A DNA stretch of 64,000 nucleotides from Fulvivirga sp. M361 (GTDB taxonomy: Bacteria; Bacteroidota; Bacteroidia; Cytophagales; Cyclobacteriaceae), in contig NZ_VKDC01000029.1 of the NCBI RefSeq assembly GCF_007097395.1, forward strand, positions 27,759-91,758. The letters are read 5' to 3'. Position 1 is the stretch's first letter. The number at the start of each line of letters is the position of its first letter. The notes beneath the pieces are model-generated. The model ran no database searches. It saw nothing but the letters and a program-made list of their open reading frames with translations, and was not told the origin of the DNA. A program made the position numbers and the translations under genes. Below are positions 52,594-62,739 of the stretch, piece after piece.

Positions 52594-53652
52594 TTACTTT
52601 GATCGATTAAGCTTCCTGACAATTAAAAAATCCAACGTCAGGCTAAGCAATACAGAGAATATTAATACGGCAGGTAGCAAAACAGAGTCTGGAAACCCTC
52701 TGCCTGCCAGTGCAATACCAATATAGAAAAGATTGAGTAAGCCTAAGGAAAGGGCAGTTTGAGAGTGTGACATCCCCATACGCATTAAGGCATGGTGCAT
52801 GTGGTTCTTATCCGGTGTAAAAGGAGACTGCTTTTTGGAGAGCCTTAGGATAAATATTCGCAACGTATCGAATAGTGGGATAATAATAATGCAAATGCCG
52901 GTAGTTACTGAGGCATTAAACTTGAAATCAGCGGCTTCAGGTAAATTGTGGTTGACTTCAATGAATTTAATGGCCAGTACGGCAAACAAAAACCCTATAG
53001 AAAGAGCACCTGTATCTCCCATAAAGATATTAGACGGTTCCCAATTAAAAGTAAGGAAAGCGATGACAGCCCCTGCCATACTCAGCGCAAGTAAGCTTGT
53101 CCATTGATCACCCACCAGGTAAAACCAGACCCCAAAAGTGGTAAGAGCAACCACGGCAATAGTCCCTGCTAACCCATCTAACCCATCGATAAGGTTAAAA
53201 GAATTGGTGATCACGATGATGGTGAAAATACTAACGAACTGGCTAACCAATGGATTCAATTCATCTATCCCAAAAAGGCCATAAAAAGAAGTCAACCTGA
53301 TTCCCGTAAGATACACGATCATAGCCGCAGCAATCATTTGACCGAAGAGTTTGTACAGTGGTTTTAGAGGTACAATATCATCTCTAAAACCTATCACCAC
53401 TAATATTAACAGACCGGCTAATATGAATTTAAACTGTTGAAAAGCCTCAAAAGGGAGCCAGACGATCAGTGATACGATCAACCCCATGAATATCCCTATA
53501 CCTCCTAATGAGGGGGTGGTTTTTTTATGGATCTTCCTCCGTCCGGGTACATCCATCATTTTCTTTTTCTTTTTGGAGAAATTTATAATTACAGGGATTA
53601 CCAAAAAGGTAATGATGAAGGAGGTGGCTATCGCTAAAAATATGGCGGTCAT
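52594..53652 (-). CDS. WecA/MraY-like undecaprenyl-phosphate sugar-1-phosphate transferase
   Basis: The 352-residue membrane protein starts glycan assembly by placing a sugar phosphate on undecaprenyl phosphate. It has about ten hydrophobic helices and the family motifs SLGGIGIFMGL, GFRDDIVPLKPLYK, NSFNLIDGLDGLAGTIAV, FMGDTGALSIGF and PDKNHMHHALMRMGMSH. The HMHHALM box is typical of WecA-type rather than MraY enzymes. It converges on fibre gene D with a gap of 11 bases and lies at the downstream end of the polysaccharide cluster. Confidence 0.92.
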   Translation of the reverse strand: MTAIFLAIATSFIITFLVIPVIINFSKKKKKMMDVPGRRKIHKKTTPSLGGIGIFMGLIVSLIVWLPFEAFQQFKFILAGLLILVVIGFRDDIVPLKPLYKLFGQMIAAAMIVYLTGIRLTSFYGLFGIDELNPLVSQFVSIFTIIVITNSFNLIDGLDGLAGTIAVVALTTFGVWFYLVGDQWTSLLALSMAGAVIAFLTFNWEPSNIFMGDTGALSIGFLFAVLAIKFIEVNHNLPEAADFKFNASVTTGICIIIIPLFDTLRIFILRLSKKQSPFTPDKNHMHHALMRMGMSHSQTALSLGLLNLFYIGIALAGRGFPDSVLLPAVLIFSVLLSLTLDFLIVRKLNRSK

Positions 53653-53796
53653 TTAGACATATTTGACATTTAAAGGTAGGGATTTTAATATTTGAACGTT
53701 TATATTTCGAATAAGAAATCTGTCAAATATTCTGAACTCTTACTGCTAAGTAAATCTGATTTTATAGGGCATCAAGTTATTAAGAATTTCTTTAGT

Positions 53797-55083
53797 CTAT
53801 TCAATCTGATTTTCAGAAGTATTTTCACACTCAAAAATATCCAACAAATATGTTCTTGAGAAATCGAAGCGATTAAATGCAAATAAAGAGTTTACTATTG
53901 AAAACAAAACAACGCCCTTTTGGACTGAGAGCATAGATTCCGTCAAAAAACTGATTCCAAAAAGAACAACAAATATTTTGTAACCATTTGAATATTTGTA
54001 TTTCCGATGAATGAATGGAATTGCTAAATGCAGTATTAAGATCAAAAAACCTACAAATCCAATTTTGATGAGGGTAGAAATGTACTGATTATGAGCATTC
54101 AGTTTGTCAAGATAGCCATATTTAAAATCAAGCTTTTTGTAAGAATTTATTAATTGAGACTTAGCATCACCGGTACCCACACCTAGAAGATAGTTTTTCT
54201 CAATTATAGACCAAGAGCATTCCCATATCCCGAGTCTTACAGTTAGATTATTAAACGTTTTCGGATCAGCATCTATTTGATAATTAAAACTATTAATGCT
54301 TTTGAAGCGTTGCAAATAACTAACGTTAAAGATCATTACTAATGAAATAATTAATATTACAATCAGGCTTATGGTTGGTCCCAATAATTTATTATTCTTT
54401 TTAGTCGTTTGATAAAAGACCATACCAATTAAAACGACAAAGAACAAAAAAGTTTGTAGGCGAGTAGATAATAAAATGATAAAAGTAATAAGGAATAATT
54501 CAATAATAACACATAAAATTTGAGAGCCAGATTTTAGACAACTCCATTGGTTGATTAATTCTTTGATTAGAACAGCATTAATTAGTGTAATGTAGAGCGC
54601 AAGATAATTAGGGTGAAAACTAATAATCTTGACCAATTCATTCCAATAGAAGACGTTTTCACCAGTAAAAACATATACATAGGTCGCATATAAGACACAA
54701 ACCATGCATGCGCCAACCAACGAGTAAAATGCTGATTTGACAATATTTATAGTGTCAGTATTTTTTGTTAGATAATCATCACTAATGATTATAGGAAATA
54801 CTAAAAGTGATAATTTCTTTTCTATAACAAATAATCCTTCCTGAATGTCGCAAGTATATAAGAGACCTATTACGTGCAGCAGAAAAAATGATATAAAGAA
54901 AAATAAGATAGGATATTTCTTAAAACTGTCCTTAACCCTGTAGAATAACTTAGGGGTACTCATCCAGTTCAGTACATATAAAATGATTATGAAGCTGTTA
55001 ATCTTTACTGATACAGGATAAGTAACTATTATAAGGATAAACAGTACCCTATGTATCTGACGATGCACTAACGATCGCTTCAT
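53797..55083 (-). CDS. O-antigen ligase/polymerase-like membrane protein
   Basis: The 428-residue protein has about ten membrane helices and a longer periplasmic loop with YLLGVGTGDAKSQLINSY and NAHNQYISTLIKIG, the HNxYL-type box of the WaaL/Wzy family. It should polymerise or ligate lipid-linked glycan outside the inner membrane. Two such proteins occur in this cluster (see 58636), so one may be the polymerase and the other the ligase; sequence alone does not tell. It follows the WecG/TagA gene by two bases. AT-rich. Confidence 0.82.
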   Translation of the reverse strand: MKRSLVHRQIHRVLFILIIVTYPVSVKINSFIIILYVLNWMSTPKLFYRVKDSFKKYPILFFFISFFLLHVIGLLYTCDIQEGLFVIEKKLSLLVFPIIISDDYLTKNTDTINIVKSAFYSLVGACMVCVLYATYVYVFTGENVFYWNELVKIISFHPNYLALYITLINAVLIKELINQWSCLKSGSQILCVIIELFLITFIILLSTRLQTFLFFVVLIGMVFYQTTKKNNKLLGPTISLIVILIISLVMIFNVSYLQRFKSINSFNYQIDADPKTFNNLTVRLGIWECSWSIIEKNYLLGVGTGDAKSQLINSYKKLDFKYGYLDKLNAHNQYISTLIKIGFVGFLILILHLAIPFIHRKYKYSNGYKIFVVLFGISFLTESMLSVQKGVVLFSIVNSLFAFNRFDFSRTYLLDIFECENTSENQIE

Positions 55084-55085
55084 AT

Positions 55086-55802
55086 CTAACGAAAAAGTGA
55101 TTTCTTAAAAACCTCGATAACAAAAAGTATCGATGAAATATTTCTTCTCCATAGCCTACGCGGTTCTTGTAAAAGTCTCATAAGCCACTCTAAACCAAGG
55201 TTAATCCAAAATGGATGAGGCCTTTTTTTATTTTCAGAATAGAAATCAAAAACAGCGCCAATGTTACATATAATATTAGCACGAATTTCATGTTGATTTC
55301 TAAATACCCATTTTTCCTGTTTTGGTGCTGTCATTCCAACGAATAAAACGTCTGGGTCAAAGAAATTTATCCTATTTGTCATTTCTCTATTGTCGGTTTC
55401 ATTAAAATTGGATTTGAATGGTGGTGAGTAATAATCTACACGAATATTAGGGAATTCTATCAAAGCCTTTTGTTTTATGCAGTTTAAGACATGATTCCCA
55501 GCTCCTAGGAAGAATACTTTAGAGTTTTTTTTTGAGTTCAAGGCCCTCATTAAGAATATGAAAATGTCATAACCAGCTATTTTTTTGATTTTGATGCTGT
55601 TTAATCTACTTGCTGCCCAAACAAAACTAACTCCGTCCGGTAATAAAATATCTGAAGAGCTTAATGCTTTTCTAAAAATGTCATCTCTTTTGGCTACTTG
55701 ATATGAATGAGCATTGATCGTATTAATTATTTGTTTTCGGTTCAAGTTAATTTCGCGAAGCTCGTTGACATGGACATCATAGCCTAGAATTTCCATAAGC
55801 AA
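55086..55802 (-). CDS. WecG/TagA/CpsF family glycosyltransferase (GT26)
   Basis: The 238-residue protein has the family marks LLPDGVSFVWAASRLN, FFLGAGNHVL, FVGMTAPKQEKWVF, ICNIGAVFDFYSENKKRPHP and the terminal GLEWLMRLLQEPRRLWRR. It transfers a sugar such as ManNAc to a lipid-linked acceptor, an early step after WecA. Translation may start at Met3 (MEILGYDV). It lies between the GT4 and ligase-like genes, all nearly abutting. Confidence 0.9.
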   Translation of the reverse strand: MLMEILGYDVHVNELREINLNRKQIINTINAHSYQVAKRDDIFRKALSSSDILLPDGVSFVWAASRLNSIKIKKIAGYDIFIFLMRALNSKKNSKVFFLGAGNHVLNCIKQKALIEFPNIRVDYYSPPFKSNFNETDNREMTNRINFFDPDVLFVGMTAPKQEKWVFRNQHEIRANIICNIGAVFDFYSENKKRPHPFWINLGLEWLMRLLQEPRRLWRRNISSILFVIEVFKKSLFR

Positions 55803-55808
55803 AAAATT

Positions 55809-56909
55809 TTAATATGAGTTCAATACCTCCTTAAATATTTTCAGAAGATTTTTTCTAAAAACATCGTCACTATAATTATTTGAAAATTTTTCCCTGGCAT
55901 TTGTGCTCATTGATTTTCTTAGATTCTGATCTTGGATCAAAGATGTCAAATAATTTGTGAGTGATGTAATATCATGCGGCTTTATTATATAACCGTTTTC
56001 TCCATGATCTACTATTTCTGGTATAGCACCTTGAGTTGTGGAAATTACAGGTAAACCATTCATTAGAGCCTCTAAAATTACCAATGGGAATGCTTCATTT
56101 GAATAATAAGTTGGTAAGCAGAAGACATCGGCATTTGCTAATATCTTTTTCTTCTCTGAACCAAATGCTGGTTGGAGAATTAAAACATACTTCTCAAGAT
56201 TCAGTAATCTAGTTTTTTCTTGCAATTGCTCATGAGTTATGTCTGCAGGATTTCCTACAAATATTGCTGTGAAATCTAGACTAAGATTTTTAAGACGAGA
56301 CAAAGCTTCTAAAAGATCAAGAACTCCTTTGGATTTTAAAAAGTTAGAAAGAAACAAAATATTGGGTGTATTCGATTCTGTTTTTTTTAATCCTCTTGAC
56401 AACTCATCTTGAATCCCGTTATTTAATACATAACTCTTTTTTATTTTAAAATGGAGAAGATCTTTTTTTAGCGAATTCGAGAGTGTAATGATGTTGCTGT
56501 ATTTGAAAATACACTTATACAACAGTTTGATTAGAGAACTTCGATGAGCTCGTTCGGATATGCCCGCTGTATGTATATGCAGCACTAACTTCTTGCAGAA
56601 AATTAATGAGAGTTTTGCGAAAAAGAAGTCTCGGAATATAGAAAAAAGACCAGAAGAAGAGAAATTATAATAAACAATGTCCGGCTTGAATTTTATAATT
56701 TTAATGAGTAACTCGAAACAAAGCTGAATAAATTTAATCAACTTTCTCATTCTAAATGAACCTATATCGCCAATAGATTTAGCGAAATCCAGATTAATGA
56801 TAGCTGTTGTGTAGCCATTATCCTTAATAAATTCAAGGACTTTTTTATTCATTAACGAAGCTCCATGGACAGGTGGAGGGAGCTGTATTATTAATAAGAC
56901 TCTAGACAA
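55809..56909 (-). CDS. GT4 family glycosyltransferase
   Basis: The 366-residue GT-B fold enzyme has an N-terminal PPPVHGASLMN loop and a C-terminal nucleotide-sugar site with NILFLSNFLKSKGVLDLLEA, VFCLPTYYSNEAFPLVILEA and GLPVISTTQGAIPEIV, typical of GT4. It adds a sugar to the growing repeat unit in the cytoplasm. Donor and linkage unknown. Spacing to neighbours is under 10 bases. Confidence 0.9.
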   Translation of the reverse strand: MSRVLLIIQLPPPVHGASLMNKKVLEFIKDNGYTTAIINLDFAKSIGDIGSFRMRKLIKFIQLCFELLIKIIKFKPDIVYYNFSSSGLFSIFRDFFFAKLSLIFCKKLVLHIHTAGISERAHRSSLIKLLYKCIFKYSNIITLSNSLKKDLLHFKIKKSYVLNNGIQDELSRGLKKTESNTPNILFLSNFLKSKGVLDLLEALSRLKNLSLDFTAIFVGNPADITHEQLQEKTRLLNLEKYVLILQPAFGSEKKKILANADVFCLPTYYSNEAFPLVILEALMNGLPVISTTQGAIPEIVDHGENGYIIKPHDITSLTNYLTSLIQDQNLRKSMSTNAREKFSNNYSDDVFRKNLLKIFKEVLNSY

Positions 56910-56917
56910 TTTCTTTC

Positions 56918-57820
56918 TTAAATAAGATCGATTAGTTTTTGTTTTAACTTATTGATACGAGAAAACTTGAATTTAAATTGTTTCAAGAGTTCTTCTTCCA
57001 ATAATATTTTTGAAGGGAGTTGGAAATCCATAGAAATAGAGGAGTCAATATCTGTATCGAAGATATTGACTCTTTTTACGTGAGTAGCTTTTGATCCGCA
57101 ACCAATATGCTGTACTTTAGATTTAGTGGGAAACACAGTATATTGATTATTTATAAACTGATAGTAACACCACCTTATCGCCCAAGAGTCTATCTTTCCT
57201 TTCATTTGAGCATCTAGTAGCCTTGAAAGATCTGCTCCACCGCGATTAAATCTTTTTCTCTTTTTAGGATTTTTTAAGAATGAGTCATAATCCTTTACTT
57301 CCCAATCAATCTGAGACCAGCGATCTGACCATGTTCCCCAACCCCATGAACTTGCTCTCAAACCAAAATAGATGTCATATTTGTATTTCCGGGGAAAGTT
57401 AAGAGGAAAACTATACCCTGATATTGAGTAAACATCTTTCGTACTTTGATAAAAGTCCAATGACTTATTCAAAAAAGTTAGAAAATTTTTACTCGTTACC
57501 AAGTCATCTTCTAAAACAATAACTTTAGAGTGTTCACTCAAAACTTTACTTACACCTTGAATAATAGATGAGGCTAAACCTTTATTATCAAAGCTTTCAT
57601 GTAAATGTACCTCTTGAAAGTATTTAAAGTAATTTTTAAACAAACTTCGAGTTTCAAGAACTAAACTTTCATCTGCACCATTTTTTGGCCCGTCTGAAAA
57701 TATGAATAATTTAGACTCATTGGCTAGAACATTTTGGGATAAAGATTTTAAAGTTAACTCAGTTAGATCTGGCCTATTATATGTAAACAATACTATCGGT
57801 GCTTTTTCTTTCACCATCAA
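56918..57820 (-). CDS. Family 2-type glycosyltransferase
   Basis: The 300-residue GT-A protein has IVLFTYNRPDLTELTLKSL at the start, KVIVLEDDLVTSKNFL as its metal-binding region, and SGYSFPLN followed by RASSWGWGTWSDRW. The latter pattern is typical of a large group of Bacteroidota GT2-like enzymes. Acceptor unknown. It follows the FkbM gene by 43 bases. Confidence 0.88.
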   Translation of the reverse strand: MMVKEKAPIVLFTYNRPDLTELTLKSLSQNVLANESKLFIFSDGPKNGADESLVLETRSLFKNYFKYFQEVHLHESFDNKGLASSIIQGVSKVLSEHSKVIVLEDDLVTSKNFLTFLNKSLDFYQSTKDVYSISGYSFPLNFPRKYKYDIYFGLRASSWGWGTWSDRWSQIDWEVKDYDSFLKNPKKRKRFNRGGADLSRLLDAQMKGKIDSWAIRWCYYQFINNQYTVFPTKSKVQHIGCGSKATHVKRVNIFDTDIDSSISMDFQLPSKILLEEELLKQFKFKFSRINKLKQKLIDLI

Positions 57821-57863
57821 TTCTCAGTTTGCAAGCGTTTATACAAAATTAGTTTTACAACGT

Positions 57864-58568
57864 TTATTTTTGCTTCAAGGCTTTTGTCCTAACAAAAGAC
57901 ACTTCTTCAAACGAATCTGATACAGCAAATACCTCATACCCTTTTTTATTTAGTGTATTTATAGATTTGATTGTTTTGTCCTTGCCATCTTTGAAAAAGC
58001 GCTCATGAAATTCAATTACGAGTTGATTTATCACAATGCTTGATTGTAGTATATTATCCAGTACATCATATTCAGCACCCTCAATATCTATTTTTACTAA
58101 ATCTACTTTATCATGATTTAACTCAGTCGCTATATCTTTAAAGGCTTTCATATCTACACTAATGAAATCATTAGGGGAGACATTGTTATTATAAACAATA
58201 CTACCAGATATATGATTCTTGTTCTGTGGTAAATAAAATGATGCTAAACCAGTTTCACTAGCGATTCCATATTCATGCAAGTGAAAATTTTTCGGGAGAA
58301 CCTGTTCTTGACACCATTTTATTGATTTTGGAGTTGGATCAAATCCGAAGACCTCACATCCGTGTTTCTCAATTATTTCACTATCGAAGGAAATATCTTT
58401 TCCAATACCGAATGAATAGATAATCGAATTTGAATGAATTAGATCTGGAATCACAAAAAAACCTCCATATTTATTTCCATACCATTTACTTTGGTGACAG
58501 ATACCTTTTTTTATATGTTTAAATCGTCCCGTTATTCTATTGTATAATCTTTTAATAGTTTTATTCAT
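57864..58568 (-). CDS. FkbM family methyltransferase
   Basis: The 234-residue protein has the SAM-binding region SIIYSFGIGKDISFDSEI, CEVFGFDPTPKSI and VDLVKIDIEGAEYDVL, the last being the FkbM family signature KxDIEGxE. It probably O-methylates a sugar of the repeat unit. It lies in the glycan operon between the polymerase-like and GT2 genes. Confidence 0.9.
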   Translation of the reverse strand: MNKTIKRLYNRITGRFKHIKKGICHQSKWYGNKYGGFFVIPDLIHSNSIIYSFGIGKDISFDSEIIEKHGCEVFGFDPTPKSIKWCQEQVLPKNFHLHEYGIASETGLASFYLPQNKNHISGSIVYNNNVSPNDFISVDMKAFKDIATELNHDKVDLVKIDIEGAEYDVLDNILQSSIVINQLVIEFHERFFKDGKDKTIKSINTLNKKGYEVFAVSDSFEEVSFVRTKALKQK

Positions 58569-58635
58569 ATTGTAAATAGTCTTCCACTGTATTGTTTATT
58601 TTAAAATTTACCAAATTTTCAATCAAGCTTCATTT

Positions 58636-59802
58636 TCAACGATGGTTAACCGATACTTTTTCTGGCTCAAAAAAACACCAAATGAAAATGGTCCAAATTA
58701 TACTTGGAAAAAATATGGGTTCATTGGTGAATGAATAGAAAATTAAAAAAAGAAATGAAAGACTTTGTAAAAATTTCACGAAGGAAGTGGATGGAGAATT
58801 TAATACATCCAACGCTATTCTTCGCATTATTATTTCATATAAAAAATACCCCATAAGTCCAAAGGTAATAAGGATTCTAAGGTAATTATTATGTGCTTCA
58901 AACATCGAGTGTAGTGGATAATATTTAAGCCAGCTGGATGTTAATTCTACCTTTGAAGCTCCAAAAAGTTGGATAAGTGAAATGCCATCGACGTACTGAA
59001 ATATATGAGCGATCCACATAGGAAGACGACCCCTTACACCATTCACAAATCCATATTCGCTGCCGATTAAATAAATAAGGCTAAAAAACATTAATCCAAT
59101 GATAATGTTTAAACCGTATTTATAATAAGACCTAAGTATTCGTACAGTTAGATGTGAAAAAAAGGCTGTACTCAGAGCTATGGTATAAATGGCGAAGGAG
59201 GTTCTAAGTCCTGACATATAAACGAGTGCAAGAATAACTAATATAATGAATGACCCCAATAATCTCTTTTTTTCAACTTTAATTATATACAACCCATATA
59301 TAAAAGTTGGAAAGAAGAATACTATTAGATTATTAGGCTTGTTGTATCCACCTGATATTCTTCCTAACCTTTGTCCTCCTACATAATCAAAGTCATAATA
59401 TGGAATAGAACCTTTAATTTGTAATAAGGCGATTGTGATAGGGACCAATATTATTATATTATAAATATGTATCCATTTTTTAAAAAAACCATAATTTATT
59501 GAAGCCCTGATTCTTTTTAGAAAAAAGAAAGGAATGAAGGCAAGAAAGACTCGAAATAGTGGTTCCAATTTTGAATTGAAATAAACAAAATAAAAAAACC
59601 AAAAACTGCAGAGAATCAGAAAAAAAAACAGATAAGTAGTGATTTTGCCTTTATGGCAAACGTAAAGTATTGTAGACACAATTATTACGGGATATAAAAC
59701 CCAATTGAGTTTGATGCCTACAAGTTCAATATTCCACATTAGTGATATTAGTGGTAGCAGGCATACAACGGATAAAAGGCTTATTGATATACTTATCTTC
59801 AC
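58636..59802 (-). CDS. Wzy-like polysaccharide polymerase
   Basis: The 388-residue membrane protein has about ten hydrophobic segments with the periplasmic box FEAHNNYLRILITFGLMGY and YNKPNNLIVFFFPTFIYG. The HNNYL motif places it in the O-antigen polymerase/ligase group. As with the gene at 53797 the exact role (polymerase or ligase) is undecided. Very AT-rich. Confidence 0.78.
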   Translation of the reverse strand: MKISISISLLSVVCLLPLISLMWNIELVGIKLNWVLYPVIIVSTILYVCHKGKITTYLFFFLILCSFWFFYFVYFNSKLEPLFRVFLAFIPFFFLKRIRASINYGFFKKWIHIYNIIILVPITIALLQIKGSIPYYDFDYVGGQRLGRISGGYNKPNNLIVFFFPTFIYGLYIIKVEKKRLLGSFIILVILALVYMSGLRTSFAIYTIALSTAFFSHLTVRILRSYYKYGLNIIIGLMFFSLIYLIGSEYGFVNGVRGRLPMWIAHIFQYVDGISLIQLFGASKVELTSSWLKYYPLHSMFEAHNNYLRILITFGLMGYFLYEIIMRRIALDVLNSPSTSFVKFLQSLSFLFLIFYSFTNEPIFFPSIIWTIFIWCFFEPEKVSVNHR

Positions 59803-59981
59803 AATTGGGTTTTATTGTTGTAATCTGACGTAACAGTTTTTAGCAATGTTGCCTGGGAATAATGATTAGGCGATAAGTTTTAAAGCCTGCCAAGTTTCCA
59901 AGAGCAATGCCACACCTAAAATACTTACCTTTTAATTTATCTTTGTATTTTCAAAGATACTAGTATTTTAATAATGAGGTC

Positions 59982-61301
59982 TTATAACCGAAATGGATTT
60001 AAGGAACGCATTTGTAAATAAAATAAGACTCTGAACTGTTTGTGGACTATATTGAATATAGTTGCTGTTACTATTTGAGTTACTAAGGTTGCCAAGGCTG
60101 CTCCTATTCCACTATACAAGGGAATTAAATAATAGTTAAGTGTTATATTAAAAAATAAACCAACCAAAGACCTATATAAAACTACTTTGGTAGAATTTTT
60201 TATCACAACATATTGAGTATTAATAGTACCCCAGAAAACAAACAAGGAAGTCCAAATATGAATTGTCAAAATATGGGAGGTCTCTTCAAATGATCCTTTA
60301 AACAATAAATTCACAATAGAAGACGCTGTGAAGCTGGTTATAACAGAAATAAGCACAGCTATTACCGTCATTAGTTTATATAGTTTTTGCAAGGAAGCGA
60401 GAAATTCTTCGTTAGACCTCTTCTCATCATGAACAAGGCGTGGGAAAAACACACTCGTTATGATTATTGGAATGAAGTACCAGACTTCTGATAATCTTAG
60501 TGCAGCACTATACTCACCTACTGGGCTTTTGTTAATACTGAGATAACCAAGCATCAATTGATCTGTTTTCATATATAAAACTATAACGGCGCTAGATAAA
60601 AATAGAGGCCAACTTGATTTTATAAGCTTATATGCTAAGTTTCTATTCCATTTTAAGTTTTTGACTAGGTTTTTTTTGTGATTGAAAATTGCGAATAGAA
60701 GGAGCGCACTTGAAAAGTATTCTACAAAATGTAACCACGCGAACCAGGTGATAGAGCCACCTAGAACAATTGATAACAAACGAATCAACGATACAAATAT
60801 GAAAGCGATACTCTTGGAGTAAAAAATTTTCCGCGTGATCCCGAAGGCATTGAAATAATATTCAATCACTTCACTCGGTAATGCAAATAGACTAAGAGAA
60901 ATTATAATAATTAGTTGGAAAGTCAAGCTGGTTTCACCGAAGATGGTGTATGAAAATAGCACTACGACTAAAAACAAAATTAAAGAGGTAATAATTCTTA
61001 GCAACAAGGCTGTAGCAAGGATTGAATATTTTTCAGACTCTGTCCAAAGTAATTCGCGTCTGACAATAGAATTTAATCCAATGCTTGAAATGGAAAAGAA
61101 AATTGAGCAAACGGCTAACGCATAGTTTAGTTCACCAAATAATTCTTCCCCTAAATGCCTTGCTATGTATATTGTAGTTAGAAAGGAAAAAAATAGTTTA
61201 GAAAACTTATCATAGAATAGCCAAATAGAATTTTTAAAGCTAGTTGATGAAGTAACTTTTTTCAAAAAAAAATGAACACCAACTTTTTTTAGAATTCCCA
61301 T
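59982..61301 (-). CDS. Wzx-type oligosaccharide flippase
   Basis: The 439-residue protein has 12-14 membrane helices and the MATE-like flippase pattern, with IWLFYDKFSKLFFSFLTTIY and ARHLGEELFGELNYALAVCS at the start and YSAALRLSEVWYFIPI in the middle. It moves the lipid-linked repeat unit across the inner membrane. About 180 bases separate it from the polymerase-like gene and about 220 from rfbB; these gaps show no further gene. Confidence 0.9.
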   Translation of the reverse strand: MGILKKVGVHFFLKKVTSSTSFKNSIWLFYDKFSKLFFSFLTTIYIARHLGEELFGELNYALAVCSIFFSISSIGLNSIVRRELLWTESEKYSILATALLLRIITSLILFLVVVLFSYTIFGETSLTFQLIIIISLSLFALPSEVIEYYFNAFGITRKIFYSKSIAFIFVSLIRLLSIVLGGSITWFAWLHFVEYFSSALLLFAIFNHKKNLVKNLKWNRNLAYKLIKSSWPLFLSSAVIVLYMKTDQLMLGYLSINKSPVGEYSAALRLSEVWYFIPIIITSVFFPRLVHDEKRSNEEFLASLQKLYKLMTVIAVLISVITSFTASSIVNLLFKGSFEETSHILTIHIWTSLFVFWGTINTQYVVIKNSTKVVLYRSLVGLFFNITLNYYLIPLYSGIGAALATLVTQIVTATIFNIVHKQFRVLFYLQMRSLNPFRL

Positions 61302-61521
61302 TTTTGTTTTAAGTGATAAACCTTCAGGTATTTAAGTACTGAATATCTGGAGTCATACAGTATTTCATTAGTTTTTTACATAAATGTCAAATAATTGAAA
61401 TTGGTTTGGAAACGTTAAAGGAAGAACTAAACAATCTATAGTTATACAACTAAAAGCCTTTTCCAAGACGCACCGTACTGGCAGAATGCACTAAACTGTA
61501 AGCCATAACCTGTCGTAGGAA

Positions 61522-62583
61522 TCAATTTCGTTGTAATGATATATATTGCTTTGAATAATAAGATTTGTAATCTCCTGATATTACATTTGTCAGCCATCCT
61601 GTATTTTCCAAATACCAATCGACTGTTCTAGATAAACCTTCTTCCAACTGCAATGAAGGCTTCCAACCTAGTTTATTCATAATCTTTGAAGAGTCTATAG
61701 CATAGCGAAAATCGTGCCCGGCTCGATCTTCTACAAATGTAATTAGCTTTGCCGACCCACCTTTTTTTCTATCTAATTTCTTATCCATTATTTTGCAAAC
61801 TAAGTGTGCAATGTCAATATTTCGCCATTCATTGAACCCTCCAATGTTATAGGTTTCTCCTAAAATCCCCTTATGAAATACATAGTCAATGGCTTTTGCG
61901 TGATCGACTACATAAAGCCAATCCCTAATGTTTTCACCTTTTCCATATATAGGTAATGGTTTATTGTTCTTGATATTATTAATCATTAATGGCAATAACT
62001 TCTCTGGGAACTGGTTGGGGCCATAGTTATTTGAGCAGTTGGATAGTTTAATAGGTAATTTATATGTGTTGGCGTAAGCTCTTACAAAATGATCTGAGCT
62101 GGCTTTTGATGCAGAATAAGGCGACTTTGGATCATATGGTGTGGTTTCAAGAAAATATCCTTCATCGGTTAAAGAGCCATAGACTTCATCGGTAGAAATA
62201 TGATAGAAGGTGTGGTTTTCAAAATTATCTTTCCATGTGCTTACTGCCGCGTTTAATAAGGCTACCGTACCAAAGATGTTTGTCTTTACAAAGCGCATTG
62301 GATTTTTAATAGACCTATCTACATGTGATTCAGCTGCAAGATGTATTACATCCGTAATTTCTTCCTCCTTGAATATTCTATTTACCAGTTGTTCATCGCA
62401 TATATCTCCTTTGATAAATTTATAATTATCCATCCCTTCAATGTCTTGAAGGTTTTCTAAGTTACCAGCGTAGGTAAGTACGTCAAGATTTATAATTTTA
62501 AAATCTAAATATTTTTTCACAAAAAGTCTTACTACGTGAGAGCCAATGAATCCAGCGCCTCCTGTAATCAATATACGCCTCAT
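61522..62583 (-). CDS. rfbB: RfbB, dTDP-glucose 4,6-dehydratase
   Basis: The 353-residue extended short-chain dehydrogenase makes dTDP-4-keto-6-deoxyglucose, precursor of rhamnose and other deoxysugars. It has ILITGGAGFIGSHVVRLF (NAD site), AAESHVDRSI, YHISTDEVYGSL, the catalytic YSASKASSDH and GENIRDWLYVVDHAKAI. rfbA, rfbC and rfbD are not nearby, so other pathway steps are elsewhere or another sugar is made. It is first on its strand in the glycan cluster. A hairpin overlaps its leader. Confidence 0.96.
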   Translation of the reverse strand: MRRILITGGAGFIGSHVVRLFVKKYLDFKIINLDVLTYAGNLENLQDIEGMDNYKFIKGDICDEQLVNRIFKEEEITDVIHLAAESHVDRSIKNPMRFVKTNIFGTVALLNAAVSTWKDNFENHTFYHISTDEVYGSLTDEGYFLETTPYDPKSPYSASKASSDHFVRAYANTYKLPIKLSNCSNNYGPNQFPEKLLPLMINNIKNNKPLPIYGKGENIRDWLYVVDHAKAIDYVFHKGILGETYNIGGFNEWRNIDIAHLVCKIMDKKLDRKKGGSAKLITFVEDRAGHDFRYAIDSSKIMNKLGWKPSLQLEEGLSRTVDWYLENTGWLTNVISGDYKSYYSKQYISLQRN

Positions 62584-62589
62584 CTTTAA

Positions 62590-62622
62590 TAGTATTATTA
62601 AATGGTGTTTAAAATAATACTA
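62590..62622 (-). promoter_or_regulatory. Hairpin directly before the rfbB start
   Basis: TAGTATTATT and AATAATACTA form a perfect 10-base stem, ending six bases before the rfbB ATG. It could lower translation, or act as a regulator site or transcription pause. It is not followed by a T run on the minus strand. Confidence 0.45.
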
Positions 62623-62731
62623 ATGTCGGAAAGTCTGTGCAAAGCCACAACCAATTTGGTTAATTGAACAATTTAAAGCCTATCAATTTTATTTTTACCC
62701 TTTCCAGAGTGGAAGGTATCTTTAAGGAGCA

Positions 62732-62739
62732 CAAAAGTA
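62732..62739 (-). promoter_or_regulatory. -7 element upstream of rfbB
   Basis: On the minus strand TACTTTTG fits TAnnTTTG. The leader would be about 140 bases and include the hairpin at 62590-62622. A TTTG 19 bases further up was not found. Confidence 0.3.
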
